64,000 bases of DNA from Paenibacillus methanolicus (GTDB taxonomy: Bacteria > Bacillota > Bacilli > Paenibacillales > Paenibacillaceae): the NCBI RefSeq assembly GCF_008124765.1, contig NZ_VNHS01000018.1, positions 24,282-88,281 of the forward strand. Reading direction: 5' to 3'. Below, one piece after another: positions 34,812 to 42,464 of the stretch (position 1 is the first letter of the stretch; the number at the start of each line of letters is the position of its first letter). A model generated the notes under the pieces. It was given only the letters and a program-made list of their open reading frames with translations. It had not been told where the DNA came from and searched no databases. The translations under genes and the position numbers were made by a program.

Positions 34812-35732
34812 TTAACCGCGCTCCCGCAGGAACGCCAACGTCTCTTCCCGCGTCGGGATGGACGTCTGCGCGCCTTCGCGCGTGACGGCGATCGCGGATG
34901 CCGCCGCGGCGAAGCGCAGGCTCTCTTCCGCCCCGCCGCCGCGGGATTGTTCCGCCGCGAACGCGCCGATGAACGTATCGCCGGCCGCCGTCGTGTCCTT
35001 CGGCTCCACGCGGAATGCCGCCACGGTCGCTTCCTTGCCGTCCGCCGCCCGATAATAGCAGCCCTTCTCGCCCAGCGTCACGATCGCGGCGCGCACGCCG
35101 CGCCGGATCAATTCCGCCGCCGCCGCGGCCGCCGAGCCGCTGTCCGTCACCGCAAGCCCGGTCACGATACCCGCCTCGGTCTCGTTGACGATGATCGTGT
35201 CGATCCAAGGGAATACGTCGCCTGGCAGCCGAAGCGCCGGAGCGGGATTCGCGTAGACTTTCACGCCCGCGGACGCCGCTTGTTCCATGACGAAGCGCGT
35301 CGTCTCCCAAGGAATCTCGTTCTGCAGCAGAATCGCGTAAGCGTCGGCCCATACCGGGCGCGCGGCCGCAATGTCTTCGCGAAGGAGCTGCCCGTTCGCG
35401 CCCGCCGACAAGATGATCGTGTTCTCGCCTTCCCGGCTGACCGCGATGAACGCCAGTCCCGACGTTCCTTCCTTGCGCAGCACCGGCGCGACGTCGACCC
35501 CGCTATCGCGAAGCGAAGCAATCAGCGATTGTCCGAACGCGTCCTCCCCGACGGCGCCGAGCATCGCGACTTCGGCGCCGGAGCGCGATGCCGCGACCGC
35601 CTGGTTCGCCCCTTTACCGCCCGGGAAGTTGCCCGTATTCGATCCGTGTATCGTCTCGCCCGGCAGCGGATGCCGCTCCACATGGCTGACCACGTCCATA
35701 TTAATGCTGCCAATGACTACGATTTTGCCCAT
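34812..35732 (-). CDS. rbsK: ribokinase
   Basis: 306 residues, a normal-length PfkB-family ribokinase. It carries the N-terminal GSINMDVV, the substrate-binding NFPGGKGANQAVAASR segment (about 37-52) and the C-terminal PfkB signature DTTAAGDTFIGAFA (about 249-262) with the catalytic Asp in AAGD. It phosphorylates D-ribose to ribose 5-phosphate. No ribose ABC transporter or regulator is adjacent, so this is a stand-alone copy, perhaps used for salvage of ribose released by nucleosidases. It is a monocistronic unit with its own promoter and terminator. Confidence 0.93.
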   Translation of the reverse strand: MGKIVVIGSINMDVVSHVERHPLPGETIHGSNTGNFPGGKGANQAVAASRSGAEVAMLGAVGEDAFGQSLIASLRDSGVDVAPVLRKEGTSGLAFIAVSREGENTIILSAGANGQLLREDIAAARPVWADAYAILLQNEIPWETTRFVMEQAASAGVKVYANPAPALRLPGDVFPWIDTIIVNETEAGIVTGLAVTDSGSAAAAAAELIRRGVRAAIVTLGEKGCYYRAADGKEATVAAFRVEPKDTTAAGDTFIGAFAAEQSRGGGAEESLRFAAAASAIAVTREGAQTSIPTREETLAFLRERG

Positions 35733-35768
35733 GACACTCGTTCCTCTCCAAAGCTGTACTATCCCTAC

Positions 35769-35797
35769 ATCTTAGCCGTTCCCGGCCGAACATTCAA
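35769..35797 (-). promoter_or_regulatory. possible rbsK promoter
   Basis: TTGAAT (35797-35792) and TAAGAT (35774-35769) on the minus strand, 17 bases apart, 40 bases upstream of the rbsK start. Confidence 0.4.
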
Positions 35798-35897
35798 CCT
35801 GGAAGAAAGCGTTCTCTTGAAGGGACCGACTTACCGGATAGGCGGCTGCATTAGACGGATTTGCATGAAATTCCATGTCGGGTAGCAGCCCCGAACG

Positions 35898-35946
35898 CAG
35901 CAAAGCCCGCCGCCCCGGCGCATAACGCCAAGGCGAGCGGGCTTCA
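35898..35946 (-). terminator. ndoA terminator
   Basis: On the minus strand AAGCCCGCTCGCC pairs imperfectly with GGCGGCGGGCTT, followed by TGC. It lies 15 bases after the ndoA stop. The T run is short. Confidence 0.6.
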
Positions 35947-35960
35947 AGCTGCCGCACGTA

Positions 35961-36311
35961 TTAAAAGTCGATCAATCCTACGCTGATCTGAAGCGCTTCG
36001 TCCACTTTGTGCATCGTCTCGACGTCCAGATGCGTGATTTTGTCGGTCAACCGCTGCTTGTCGATGGTGCGAATCTGCTCAAGCAGGATGACCGAATCGC
36101 GGTCAAAGCCATGCGACGCCGCATCGATCTCGACGTGGGTCGGCAGCTTCGCCTTCTGGATTTGAGCTGTGATGGCTGCCACGATTACCGTCGGACTAAA
36201 CCTGTTGCCGATATCATTCTGTATGACCAGTACAGGGCGAACGCCCCCCTGCTCGGAACCGACAACCGGGGATAAATCCGCAAAAAACACATCGCCGCGT
36301 TTAACGATCAA
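35961..36311 (-). CDS. ndoA: NdoA/MazF-type mRNA endoribonuclease toxin
   Basis: 116 residues, identical in length to B. subtilis EndoA. The sequence is very conserved: MIVKRGDVFFADLSPVVGSE, GGVRPVLVIQND, TVIVAAITAQ, DSVILLEQIRTIDK. It cleaves single-stranded RNA (UACAU in B. subtilis) and is held inactive by the antitoxin encoded 3 bases upstream. The catalytic Arg (GGVRPV) and Thr (AAIT) are present. Context is alr-ndoAI-ndoA as in B. subtilis, where rsbR genes follow; here ribokinase follows instead. Confidence 0.97.
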   Translation of the reverse strand: MIVKRGDVFFADLSPVVGSEQGGVRPVLVIQNDIGNRFSPTVIVAAITAQIQKAKLPTHVEIDAASHGFDRDSVILLEQIRTIDKQRLTDKITHLDVETMHKVDEALQISVGLIDF

Positions 36312-36314
36312 GCT

Positions 36315-36596
36315 CTACACCCCGCTTACGAGTCGGCCGAGCGTATCGCCCGCGTCTTCCTCCGCTTGAAAAGCCTCCGATGCCATGCCAAGGTTGATCT
36401 TGGCCATCTCCATATATCCGCGCTGCATCGACTCGCGAATCTGTCGCTTCTTGCGCTCGATCAAGTAAAGCTTCATCGCTTGACGAATGAATTCGCTGCG
36501 GTTCGAGTTTTCCTTGGCGACGATCCCGTCCACTTCCTCCAGCAAATGATCCGGCAAACTGATCATGATCCTCTTGGTGTTCTGCATATTGGCCAC
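36315..36596 (-). CDS. ndoAI: NdoAI/MazE-type antitoxin
   Basis: 93 residues. The GTG at 36596 is the best start: GGAGGTG lies seven bases upstream, and the N terminus then matches the family (ANMQNTKRIMISLPDHLL). It is a ribbon-helix-helix DNA-binding antitoxin whose N terminus dimerises (about 5-50) and whose C-terminal helix plugs the NdoA active site. It binds its own promoter in related systems. The long frame upstream is not coding. Confidence 0.93.
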   Translation of the reverse strand: MANMQNTKRIMISLPDHLLEEVDGIVAKENSNRSEFIRQAMKLYLIERKKRQIRESMQRGYMEMAKINLGMASEAFQAEEDAGDTLGRLVSGV

Positions 36597-36875
36597 CAAC
36601 TCGCACCTCCAAAAACATTTCCAAAAAAGCGCACTATCAGTATTTCTTCGTTCCCTGTGAAATATACACCATTCATAGTATGCGGCCCGTATTGCCTGTA
36701 TGCTGCACACGTTGATATACCAATGAAGTCGTCCCGGGCGTCCAATGCGATGGGCGCTGCAAAACAAAACCAGTTCCCGTATCCATACTTGGTGCTTCCT
36801 ACATATTCGCGCAAAAAGACGAAATTCCTCTTCCAAACGCGAATACCGGCGTCGGTAATATCTGACAGAATCGCC

Positions 36876-38060
36876 TTAAACGAGCGGATTCATGACGTTC
36901 GCCGGCTGCCCGCCGCGCATATATACGCGAGGGACGCGATTGGCGATCATGCAGGTCACCTCGTAATTAATGGTGCCCAGCTTCGCCGCGATCTCTTCGG
37001 CCGTTATGGCCTCGCCGCCTTGACTGCCGATCAGCACGACTTCCTCGCCCGGCTCGACCTGCACGCCGTTCATCGTCGCCGGATCCAGCGCGATCATGCA
37101 TTGATCCATGCAGATCGTCCCGAGCACCGGGACGCGCACGCCGCGCACGAGCGCCTCGGCTTTGCCGGTCAGCAGCCGGCTGTAACCGTCGGCATAGCCG
37201 ATCGGCACCGTGCCGATCCGCTCCTCGCCCGCCGTGAAATAACGGGTGCCATAGCTGATTCCGGAGCCCGGAGGCGCCTGTTTCACCATCACGACGCGCG
37301 TCTTGAGCGACATGACGGGCTCCAGCGTAATGCGGGTCTTGTTCACTTCCGCCGAAGGGTACAACCCGTACATGCCGATGCCTAAGCGTACCATGCCGCC
37401 CGCCCACTCCGGCGTATCCATCCCCGCGGCCGTGTTGGCCGCATGCACGATCGGCAGACGAAGCCCGCGGAGTTCCAATTCCTGCATAAGCGAGCGGAAC
37501 CGCTCGTATTGAAGGGCGGTGTAGTCTTTGTTCGTCTCGTCGGCTCGCGCATAATGCGTGAACAAGCCCTCGACGTCCAATCCCGGCTCGCGGAGCGCCC
37601 GCTCGACGTAAGCGATCGCCGCCGGACCCGGCGGTAGACCGAGCCGTCCCATGCCCGTATCGATCTTGATATGCACGCGCAGCTTCCTGCCGCTCCTCGG
37701 CAGCGCGGACGCCGCCGCCAGCACGTCATCCCGGAACAACGCGACCGAAATATTCATCTCGCGCGCGATCGCCAGACCTTCCGGCGGCACGTAGCCCAAG
37801 ACGAGAATCGGCGCGGCAATGCCCGCCCTGCGCAGCTGAAGCGCTTCGTCCAGGAAAGCAACGCCTAAATAGTCCACGCCGCATAATTCCGCTTCCCTGG
37901 CCGTTTCTACCGCGCCATGCCCGTATGCGTTGGCCTTCACCGAGGCCATAAGGCGCATGCCCGGCGGCAGCGCCGCTCGGAAAGCCTGCAGGTTGCGCCG
38001 CAGCGCGTCCAGCGAAATTTCAGCCCATGTCGGGCGATAGTATGCGTTCACCAGCTCCAC
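36876..38060 (-). CDS. alr: alanine racemase
   Basis: 394 residues, a fold-type III PLP enzyme making D-alanine for peptidoglycan. The PLP lysine K42 lies in ASVKANAYGHG. The other catalytic residue, Tyr in GISYGTRY (about 273), and PLP phosphate-binding residues around VRLGIGMYGLYPS are present. The N terminus (PTWAEISLDALRRN) is standard. About 280 bases separate it from ndoAI; that gap contains no recognisable gene. The order ydcC-alr-ndoAI-ndoA matches B. subtilis. Confidence 0.97.
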   Translation of the reverse strand: MELVNAYYRPTWAEISLDALRRNLQAFRAALPPGMRLMASVKANAYGHGAVETAREAELCGVDYLGVAFLDEALQLRRAGIAAPILVLGYVPPEGLAIAREMNISVALFRDDVLAAASALPRSGRKLRVHIKIDTGMGRLGLPPGPAAIAYVERALREPGLDVEGLFTHYARADETNKDYTALQYERFRSLMQELELRGLRLPIVHAANTAAGMDTPEWAGGMVRLGIGMYGLYPSAEVNKTRITLEPVMSLKTRVVMVKQAPPGSGISYGTRYFTAGEERIGTVPIGYADGYSRLLTGKAEALVRGVRVPVLGTICMDQCMIALDPATMNGVQVEPGEEVVLIGSQGGEAITAEEIAAKLGTINYEVTCMIANRVPRVYMRGGQPANVMNPLV

Positions 38061-38112
38061 CTTCTCCTCTTTCCCGCTTCCTTCGCGCGCTTGCCGCTTC
38101 GGTCAAAAGAAA

Positions 38113-38141
38113 GCGGCGCGGGTGCGATTCCCCGCGCCGAT
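38113..38141 (-). terminator. intrinsic terminator upstream of alr
   Basis: On the minus strand CGGCGCGGG pairs with CCCGCGCCG over an 8-base loop, followed by CTTTCTTTTG. It closes a short unit that starts at the promoter 38240-38268 and holds two tiny ORFs, or attenuates alr. Confidence 0.85.
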
Positions 38142-38143
38142 TC

Positions 38144-38217
38144 CTATGAGCGGTTGCCCTTGCCAAGGCGCAGAAGCTTCTGATCCATCAGAGAACCGCC
38201 TTGGGCCGCTCTGACAT
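38144..38217 (-). CDS. two overlapping micro-ORFs in the alr leader
   Basis: A 9-codon ORF (38217-38188, MSERPKAVL) ends in TGATG, whose last ATG starts a 14-codon ORF (38188-38144, MDQKLLRLGKGNRS). AAGGCGG lies seven bases before the second start. The second ORF stops 3 bases before the terminator hairpin. A promoter sits immediately upstream, so a short transcript of about 120 bases is likely. It could be a leader peptide controlling alr or a small-protein/RNA gene. Codon count is too low for any statistical support. Confidence 0.35.
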
Positions 38218-38239
38218 CTCGACCAACCTATCGTTCTTT

Positions 38240-38268
38240 ATGTTATACCCATCGGCAGGCGGCGTCAA
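38240..38268 (-). promoter_or_regulatory. sigma-A promoter between ydcC and alr
   Basis: TTGACG (38268-38263), a 17-base spacer, and TAACAT (38245-38240) on the minus strand. The expected start near 38233 is 15 bases before the first micro-ORF. Confidence 0.6.
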
Positions 38269-38326
38269 TGAAACGAGGCGGCTTGCGGCCGTGTTTGGAG
38301 CTGGAAATTGTTGTGCTTTTCCCCGT

Positions 38327-39550
38327 TTATTTCGTCATTTCGCCTTGAACGGACTGCGCGATGCGAACGAGCTCCGTCTCCGGCAGCGTGCCGCTCGTGA
38401 GGCGGTATTGAATGCCGTCGTACGTCCAGACGATCGTGCGCTGCGGGCTTTCCTCGTCCCCGATCAACTCGCCCACCGTGTAGACGAGATCGACCATTTG
38501 ACCTTCGCCCATCGACGAAGCGGCCATGTCGCGCGGCTGCGTTTTGATCAGCGTAAAGTCGTACGTCGCGCCGGAGTAACGGTCCATGACGCCCGGCAAG
38601 CCGCCGAATACGATATCGTTCGAATCCTGCAGCGCCATCGGTTCCGGCCCCAGGTAGAGCGGATCGAGCGCCGCCGCCAAATTGTCCTTCAACGCCTGCT
38701 CGCCGTTATCCGCCGCCGTATCCGGCGTCGCCTCGCCTTCTACGGGCGCCATCGTATCTTCGGCCGGTTCTTCGCCTGCGGCATTGCCGCTCGCGCTGCC
38801 TTCCGTGTCATCCGCGTTGCCGGAATCCGCCGGCGTGTTGCCCGTCGCTTGATCGGCGTTGTTGCCTTCGGCCGCCTTATCGCCGTCTTCCGGCTGCGCC
38901 GTGGAAGGTTTGCTCGACCCGCTCAAGTTTTGCTTCGTGTCGAAGACGCTCTTGTCCGGTTTCGAATCGAAATCGAATTCGTTGAATTTCACGGACACCA
39001 TGACCGCCGAGTTCGTGTCGCTGACTTCGACCTGGAGCGGACGGTAGTCTTTATCGAGCCAGATCTTCTGGCGGGCGAGCGATCCGTTCTGGTAATTCGC
39101 CATGACGTCGAACACGTAGTTTTCTTTATCGACCGCGAATTGACGGCTGTTGTCCTGCAGGATGCTCGAGACGAGCGTTTGGTACAGATACACTTGGCCT
39201 TGGTTTTGCGGCCAGTCGCTTTGGAAACGGAACACTTTATTGAGACGCGGCGTGAGCACGAAGACGCCTTCGTCGTTGCGCAGCACGATCTGCGTGATGT
39301 CGCGCTTCGCGTTCGTCAATTCGATGCGATAGTAATTCGGTTTTTGATATTGCACGTCTACCTGGTACTCCAGCGGCTGCTGACCGGTATTGAGCGTCAT
39401 CGTGCCTTTCCCGTGATAGCTATCCAGGCTATTGACGACTTTGTCCAAATCCTTGACGACCGTATCCGCGTCCTTCGTGCCGCCGCATGCGGCGAGCAGT
39501 GCCGTAAGGCATAATAGAACGGCTGCTAGTAGACTGATTCGACGACGCAT
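38327..39550 (-). CDS. ydcC: LolA-like sporulation lipoprotein YdcC
   Basis: 407 residues. The lipoprotein signal MRRRISLLAAVLLCLTALL ends in a lipobox with Cys near 22 (LAACGG). An N-terminal LolA/LolB-like beta half-barrel (about 30-210) and a C-terminal domain (about 295-405) with GGLPGVMDRYSG and VWTYDGIQYRLTSG follow, separated by a long acidic Asp/Asn/Ala-rich linker (about 215-285). B. subtilis ydcC, a sporulation gene of the mother cell, is directly upstream of alr in the same order. The linker is longer than I would expect for YdcC. It probably binds lipid or peptidoglycan precursors. Confidence 0.85.
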   Translation of the reverse strand: MRRRISLLAAVLLCLTALLAACGGTKDADTVVKDLDKVVNSLDSYHGKGTMTLNTGQQPLEYQVDVQYQKPNYYRIELTNAKRDITQIVLRNDEGVFVLTPRLNKVFRFQSDWPQNQGQVYLYQTLVSSILQDNSRQFAVDKENYVFDVMANYQNGSLARQKIWLDKDYRPLQVEVSDTNSAVMVSVKFNEFDFDSKPDKSVFDTKQNLSGSSKPSTAQPEDGDKAAEGNNADQATGNTPADSGNADDTEGSASGNAAGEEPAEDTMAPVEGEATPDTAADNGEQALKDNLAAALDPLYLGPEPMALQDSNDIVFGGLPGVMDRYSGATYDFTLIKTQPRDMAASSMGEGQMVDLVYTVGELIGDEESPQRTIVWTYDGIQYRLTSGTLPETELVRIAQSVQGEMTK

Positions 39551-39737
39551 GAACTCTCCACCCCTTAATCATAATGTTGGCTTAGCCGTGTACACTCGAC
39601 TGCTAAGATATCTATGAGGGGACTTGGACATTTATGCGGACTAGATTGACGAGCTTCGGCTTGGCCCAATACAAGCGAATTCGCGGGAGTCGCGAGGCCG
39701 CGTCCGCGGCAGGTTAGACGAGCATGCCGGCGAAAAA

Positions 39738-39765
39738 CCAAAAAGACCGCCGGCGGCCGGCGGTC
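39738..39765 (-). terminator. terminator of the Nudix gene
   Basis: GACCGCCGG with CCGGCGGTC, a near-perfect GC-rich stem, followed on the minus strand by TTTTTGG. Confidence 0.85.
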
Positions 39766-39801
39766 AAGGATATGGGATGATGACGGGCATGACAGGAACG
39801 A

Positions 39802-40419
39802 TTAATCCAGCAGGACGTCCGATCGTTCGCCGCGCGCAAGCTCGAACATCGCTTGAATTTGGCGCTCCGTGTTGCGTTCCACGGATAACGGAGGCAGCGC
39901 ATCTTGCGCGAAGAAACCGACCTGCGTCGTCTCCAGGCCGATCTGAGCGGCGCCGCCGGTCAATCGGCATAAGATGAACATTTTATAGACGTGATGCGGC
40001 GAAGGCGGGTGGTCGTGGAACTTCTTGTCCAGCACGGCGAGCAGCCGCACCGCCTCGACCTCGAACCCGGACTCTTCGCGCACCTCTTTCACCGCGATCT
40101 CCTTCGGCGACAGCCCGATGTCCGCCCAGCCGCCCGGCAGCGACCACGCGCCGTCCGCCAACTCGCGCACCATGAGCATTGCGCCGTCCTCATTCAACAC
40201 GACGCCTCGCACGTCCACCTTCGGCGTCGCGTACCCGGTATCGTTTGCGAACAGGTCACGGATTTTCTCCTCGCCCGCTTCCGTGTACGTCTGCATGATT
40301 TCCACGCTTAAGTCGCGCAGCATCTCGAACCGCTCGATATCGTAAATATCCTTCCCATAGGCCAGTCCCGTCTGGCTGATCGCCTGAATCTGCTTGGCCC
40401 ACTCCAGCCACCTCAGCAT
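39802..40419 (-). CDS. Nudix hydrolase with N-terminal helical domain
   Basis: 205 residues from the ATG at 40419 behind AGGAGGAG. An N-terminal helical domain (1-60) of the type found before ADP-ribose pyrophosphatase-like Nudix enzymes is followed by the Nudix fold. The Nudix box is complete: GWADIGLSPKEIAVKEVREE SGFEV, matching GX5EX7REUXEEXGU. It hydrolyses nucleoside diphosphates linked to another moiety; the substrate cannot be read. It is a single gene with its own terminator. Confidence 0.88.
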   Translation of the reverse strand: MLRWLEWAKQIQAISQTGLAYGKDIYDIERFEMLRDLSVEIMQTYTEAGEEKIRDLFANDTGYATPKVDVRGVVLNEDGAMLMVRELADGAWSLPGGWADIGLSPKEIAVKEVREESGFEVEAVRLLAVLDKKFHDHPPSPHHVYKMFILCRLTGGAAQIGLETTQVGFFAQDALPPLSVERNTERQIQAMFELARGERSDVLLD

Positions 40420-40440
40420 GGTTTCTCTCCTCCTAATCGA

Positions 40441-40487
40441 CAAAGACCCCGCACTCCGGCATATCGCGCGTTGTGCGGGGTCTTCGA
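40441..40487 (-). terminator. terminator of the 40555-41070 gene
   Basis: On the minus strand AAGACCCCGCAC pairs with GTGCGGGGTCTT, followed by TGTCG, between the Nudix gene and the small exported protein gene. Confidence 0.75.
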
Positions 40488-40554
40488 TGGTGTTGGCGCT
40501 GTGGACAAGCATACCATAGACGCCGCCCAATCTAAACTAGTCGATGGACAATCA

Positions 40555-41070
40555 TTACGCCTGCGTGCGCCCGCTCGCATTCTTGCCCGAATCTTGCCCC
40601 GCATCCTTGCCGAGCTTCTTCGCCTTCTCGCATTCCGCGCGGCGCGCCTCGCGGACCTCCTTGTGCAGCTGGCGCAAGTCCTTGCCCTCGGTCGCGACGC
40701 CCAGTCGCTTCGCCTCCGCTTGCAGCATGGCTAGCCGTTTGGCCTTATGCTCGGCTTTGAACTTCGCCCACTTCTCCGGCTGCTCCCGGCGCACCTTCCT
40801 CAGCTCGTCACGCAGCTGCTCGGCCGTCTTGCCTTCGGTCTTGATGCCGAAGTATTCCGCCGCTTCCTTGAGCCGCTTCGCGCCATGGCGGCGATGCTCG
40901 CCCTCCATCGCCTTCCGATGCTCGTCCGCGTAATCTTCGATTCGCTCCGTCTTCGTCTGCGGCTCCTTCGCCGACTCTGGCGCCTGGGACGCCGCGAACG
41001 CGGATGCGCCGCCGAATAATAGCATCGCGGCCGCGGCCGCGGATACGCATGTTTTCGTCCATGTGTTCAT
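40555..41070 (-). CDS. exported Lys/Glu/Arg-rich helical protein
   Basis: 171 residues starting at 41070, about 11 bases after AAGGAG. A signal peptide (1-27, ending AFA) is followed by a highly charged helical region with repeated helix pairs: AAEYFGIKTEGKTAEQLRDE (about 73-92) and AKRLGVATEGKDLRQLHKE (about 120-138) are clearly similar to each other, a two-copy repeat. Such motifs occur in small Firmicute envelope proteins of unknown role. No catalytic residues are recognisable. Confidence 0.75.
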   Translation of the reverse strand: MNTWTKTCVSAAAAAMLLFGGASAFAASQAPESAKEPQTKTERIEDYADEHRKAMEGEHRRHGAKRLKEAAEYFGIKTEGKTAEQLRDELRKVRREQPEKWAKFKAEHKAKRLAMLQAEAKRLGVATEGKDLRQLHKEVREARRAECEKAKKLGKDAGQDSGKNASGRTQA

Positions 41071-41171
41071 GATGGTCCGACACTCCTTTTGCGCGTTTGG
41101 GATGGCCAACATTTGGTAGTCTGTCCCAACCTCACCGGCCATAGTCCTCCCCGCGCGAAAGGCAGCCCGCT

Positions 41172-42287
41172 CTATACCTTCGCCAGCCCCGCCAATACCG
41201 CCTGCTTGTCGAAGTGTTCCCCGATAAACACCGCCACGTCCTTCACGTCTCCTTGCGGCGTGATGCGGATGAGCTCCAGTTCCCGATAAGCGAATTGGAA
41301 CAGGAACCGGCTGCCCGTCTCCTTCAGCGTCACGATCCCTTTCGCCCTGTACACGTTGTCCGGCAGCCCCTTGACGAACGCTTCGAACGCATGCGAATCG
41401 ACCGCCGCCTCCAAATAATGCGTCAGCGCCATGACATGCGCGTGCGAGGCATGGAGATGTTGTTCAGTCCGCTCGCTATGCGCCTCCTCTTCATGTCCGT
41501 GACGGCAAGCGCCGTGGTCATGACCGCACGCTTCATCGTGCACATGCGCCGCTTTCCCCGCCGAAGCGTCTAAGATCGCCTTGTCTACCGCCCGATGTTC
41601 GTGCGCGCAGCTAGCCCCGCAAATATGTCCGTCATGGGAGCGGCCGGCCGGCCAGCCGCCGGCCGCGTCGAACATGCTTAAATCCGCCTCGCACCGGGTC
41701 GTCACCGTCAGCGGCGCATAAGCGTTCAGCTCCCGAACCAGCTGCTGCACCTCGATCAATTCCTCGGCTTCCAACCGGTCAGCCTTGTTGACCACCAGGT
41801 CGGTCGCGCATCGGATTTGCTCCTGCATCAGCTTGTACGTTCGGCCTCCGCGCCGGCTGCGCGCCAGCAGCTCCGGTCCGTCCACGACGGTGACGATCGA
41901 GCGGAGCTCGATCCGCTCGTACATCGACGTCTCCGTCACGGCGTCGATAATCTCCATCGGATTGGCCGCCCCTGTCGCCTCGATCAGAATGACCTCCGGC
42001 CGGTGGTCGTCGACCAGCTTCTTGAGCTCGACCGCCAAATCGCCGCTCATCGAGCAGCAGATGCAGCCGCTGAGCATCTCGGCCATCGGCACGTCGCCGC
42101 CGATTACCTGCCCGTCGAGATTCACCTCGCCGATCTCGTTCATGACGACGGCCGCCTTCACGTCCGCTAGGCGATAATGGTCGATGACCCGGTTCAACAG
42201 CGTCGTCTTCCCGCTCCCGAGGAATCCGGACAACAGATGCACCGGAATGCTCCGCTCCTCCTGCTCCGCATGGTCCTGTTTATTCAT
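41172..42287 (-). CDS. CobW/COG0523 metallochaperone GTPase, His-rich
   Basis: 371 residues. The G3E GTPase motifs are all present: Walker A GFLGSGKTTLL (about 20-30), the metal-binding GCICC (CxCC), VVDGPEL and NKAD. A histidine-rich insert (about 225-290, with HVHDEACGHDHGACRHGH) could bind several metal ions. A C-terminal CobW_C domain follows. COG0523 proteins load zinc or cobalt into clients; zinc is likely from the CxCC and His-rich region. It lies divergent to the ger operon, with its own sigma-A promoter. Confidence 0.92.
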   Translation of the reverse strand: MNKQDHAEQEERSIPVHLLSGFLGSGKTTLLNRVIDHYRLADVKAAVVMNEIGEVNLDGQVIGGDVPMAEMLSGCICCSMSGDLAVELKKLVDDHRPEVILIEATGAANPMEIIDAVTETSMYERIELRSIVTVVDGPELLARSRRGGRTYKLMQEQIRCATDLVVNKADRLEAEELIEVQQLVRELNAYAPLTVTTRCEADLSMFDAAGGWPAGRSHDGHICGASCAHEHRAVDKAILDASAGKAAHVHDEACGHDHGACRHGHEEEAHSERTEQHLHASHAHVMALTHYLEAAVDSHAFEAFVKGLPDNVYRAKGIVTLKETGSRFLFQFAYRELELIRITPQGDVKDVAVFIGEHFDKQAVLAGLAKV

Positions 42288-42335
42288 GTCTTTCCCCTCT
42301 TCCTCTGGCGGCCGCGCCGCCGTCTCTATATCCCC

Positions 42336-42365
42336 ATTATAGCTTCCCTGCCGGCTGCATCACAA
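42336..42365 (-). promoter_or_regulatory. sigma-A promoter of the CobW gene
   Basis: TTGTGA (42365-42360), an 18-base spacer and TATAAT (42341-42336) on the minus strand. It is about 50 bases upstream of the gene start. Confidence 0.65.
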
Positions 42366-42464
42366 TTTTCGTTCCCGCCGCAATCCCCTGCTCTTCGCAT
42401 AATTACGTTTCGCATCGGTGAAAATAACCGCGTTCCCCACTTCCTTCCAAGGAGGCGATCCGTC

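Noticed and set aside
42396..42404. CATAATTA as a sigma-G -10 for the ger operon
   Set aside because: No matching -35 at 17-18 bases; too weak alone.
42391..42412. Zur-like sequence (CGTAAT..ATGCG) between CobW and the ger operon
   Set aside because: Only a partial palindrome and placed upstream of the CobW -35, not over the promoter.
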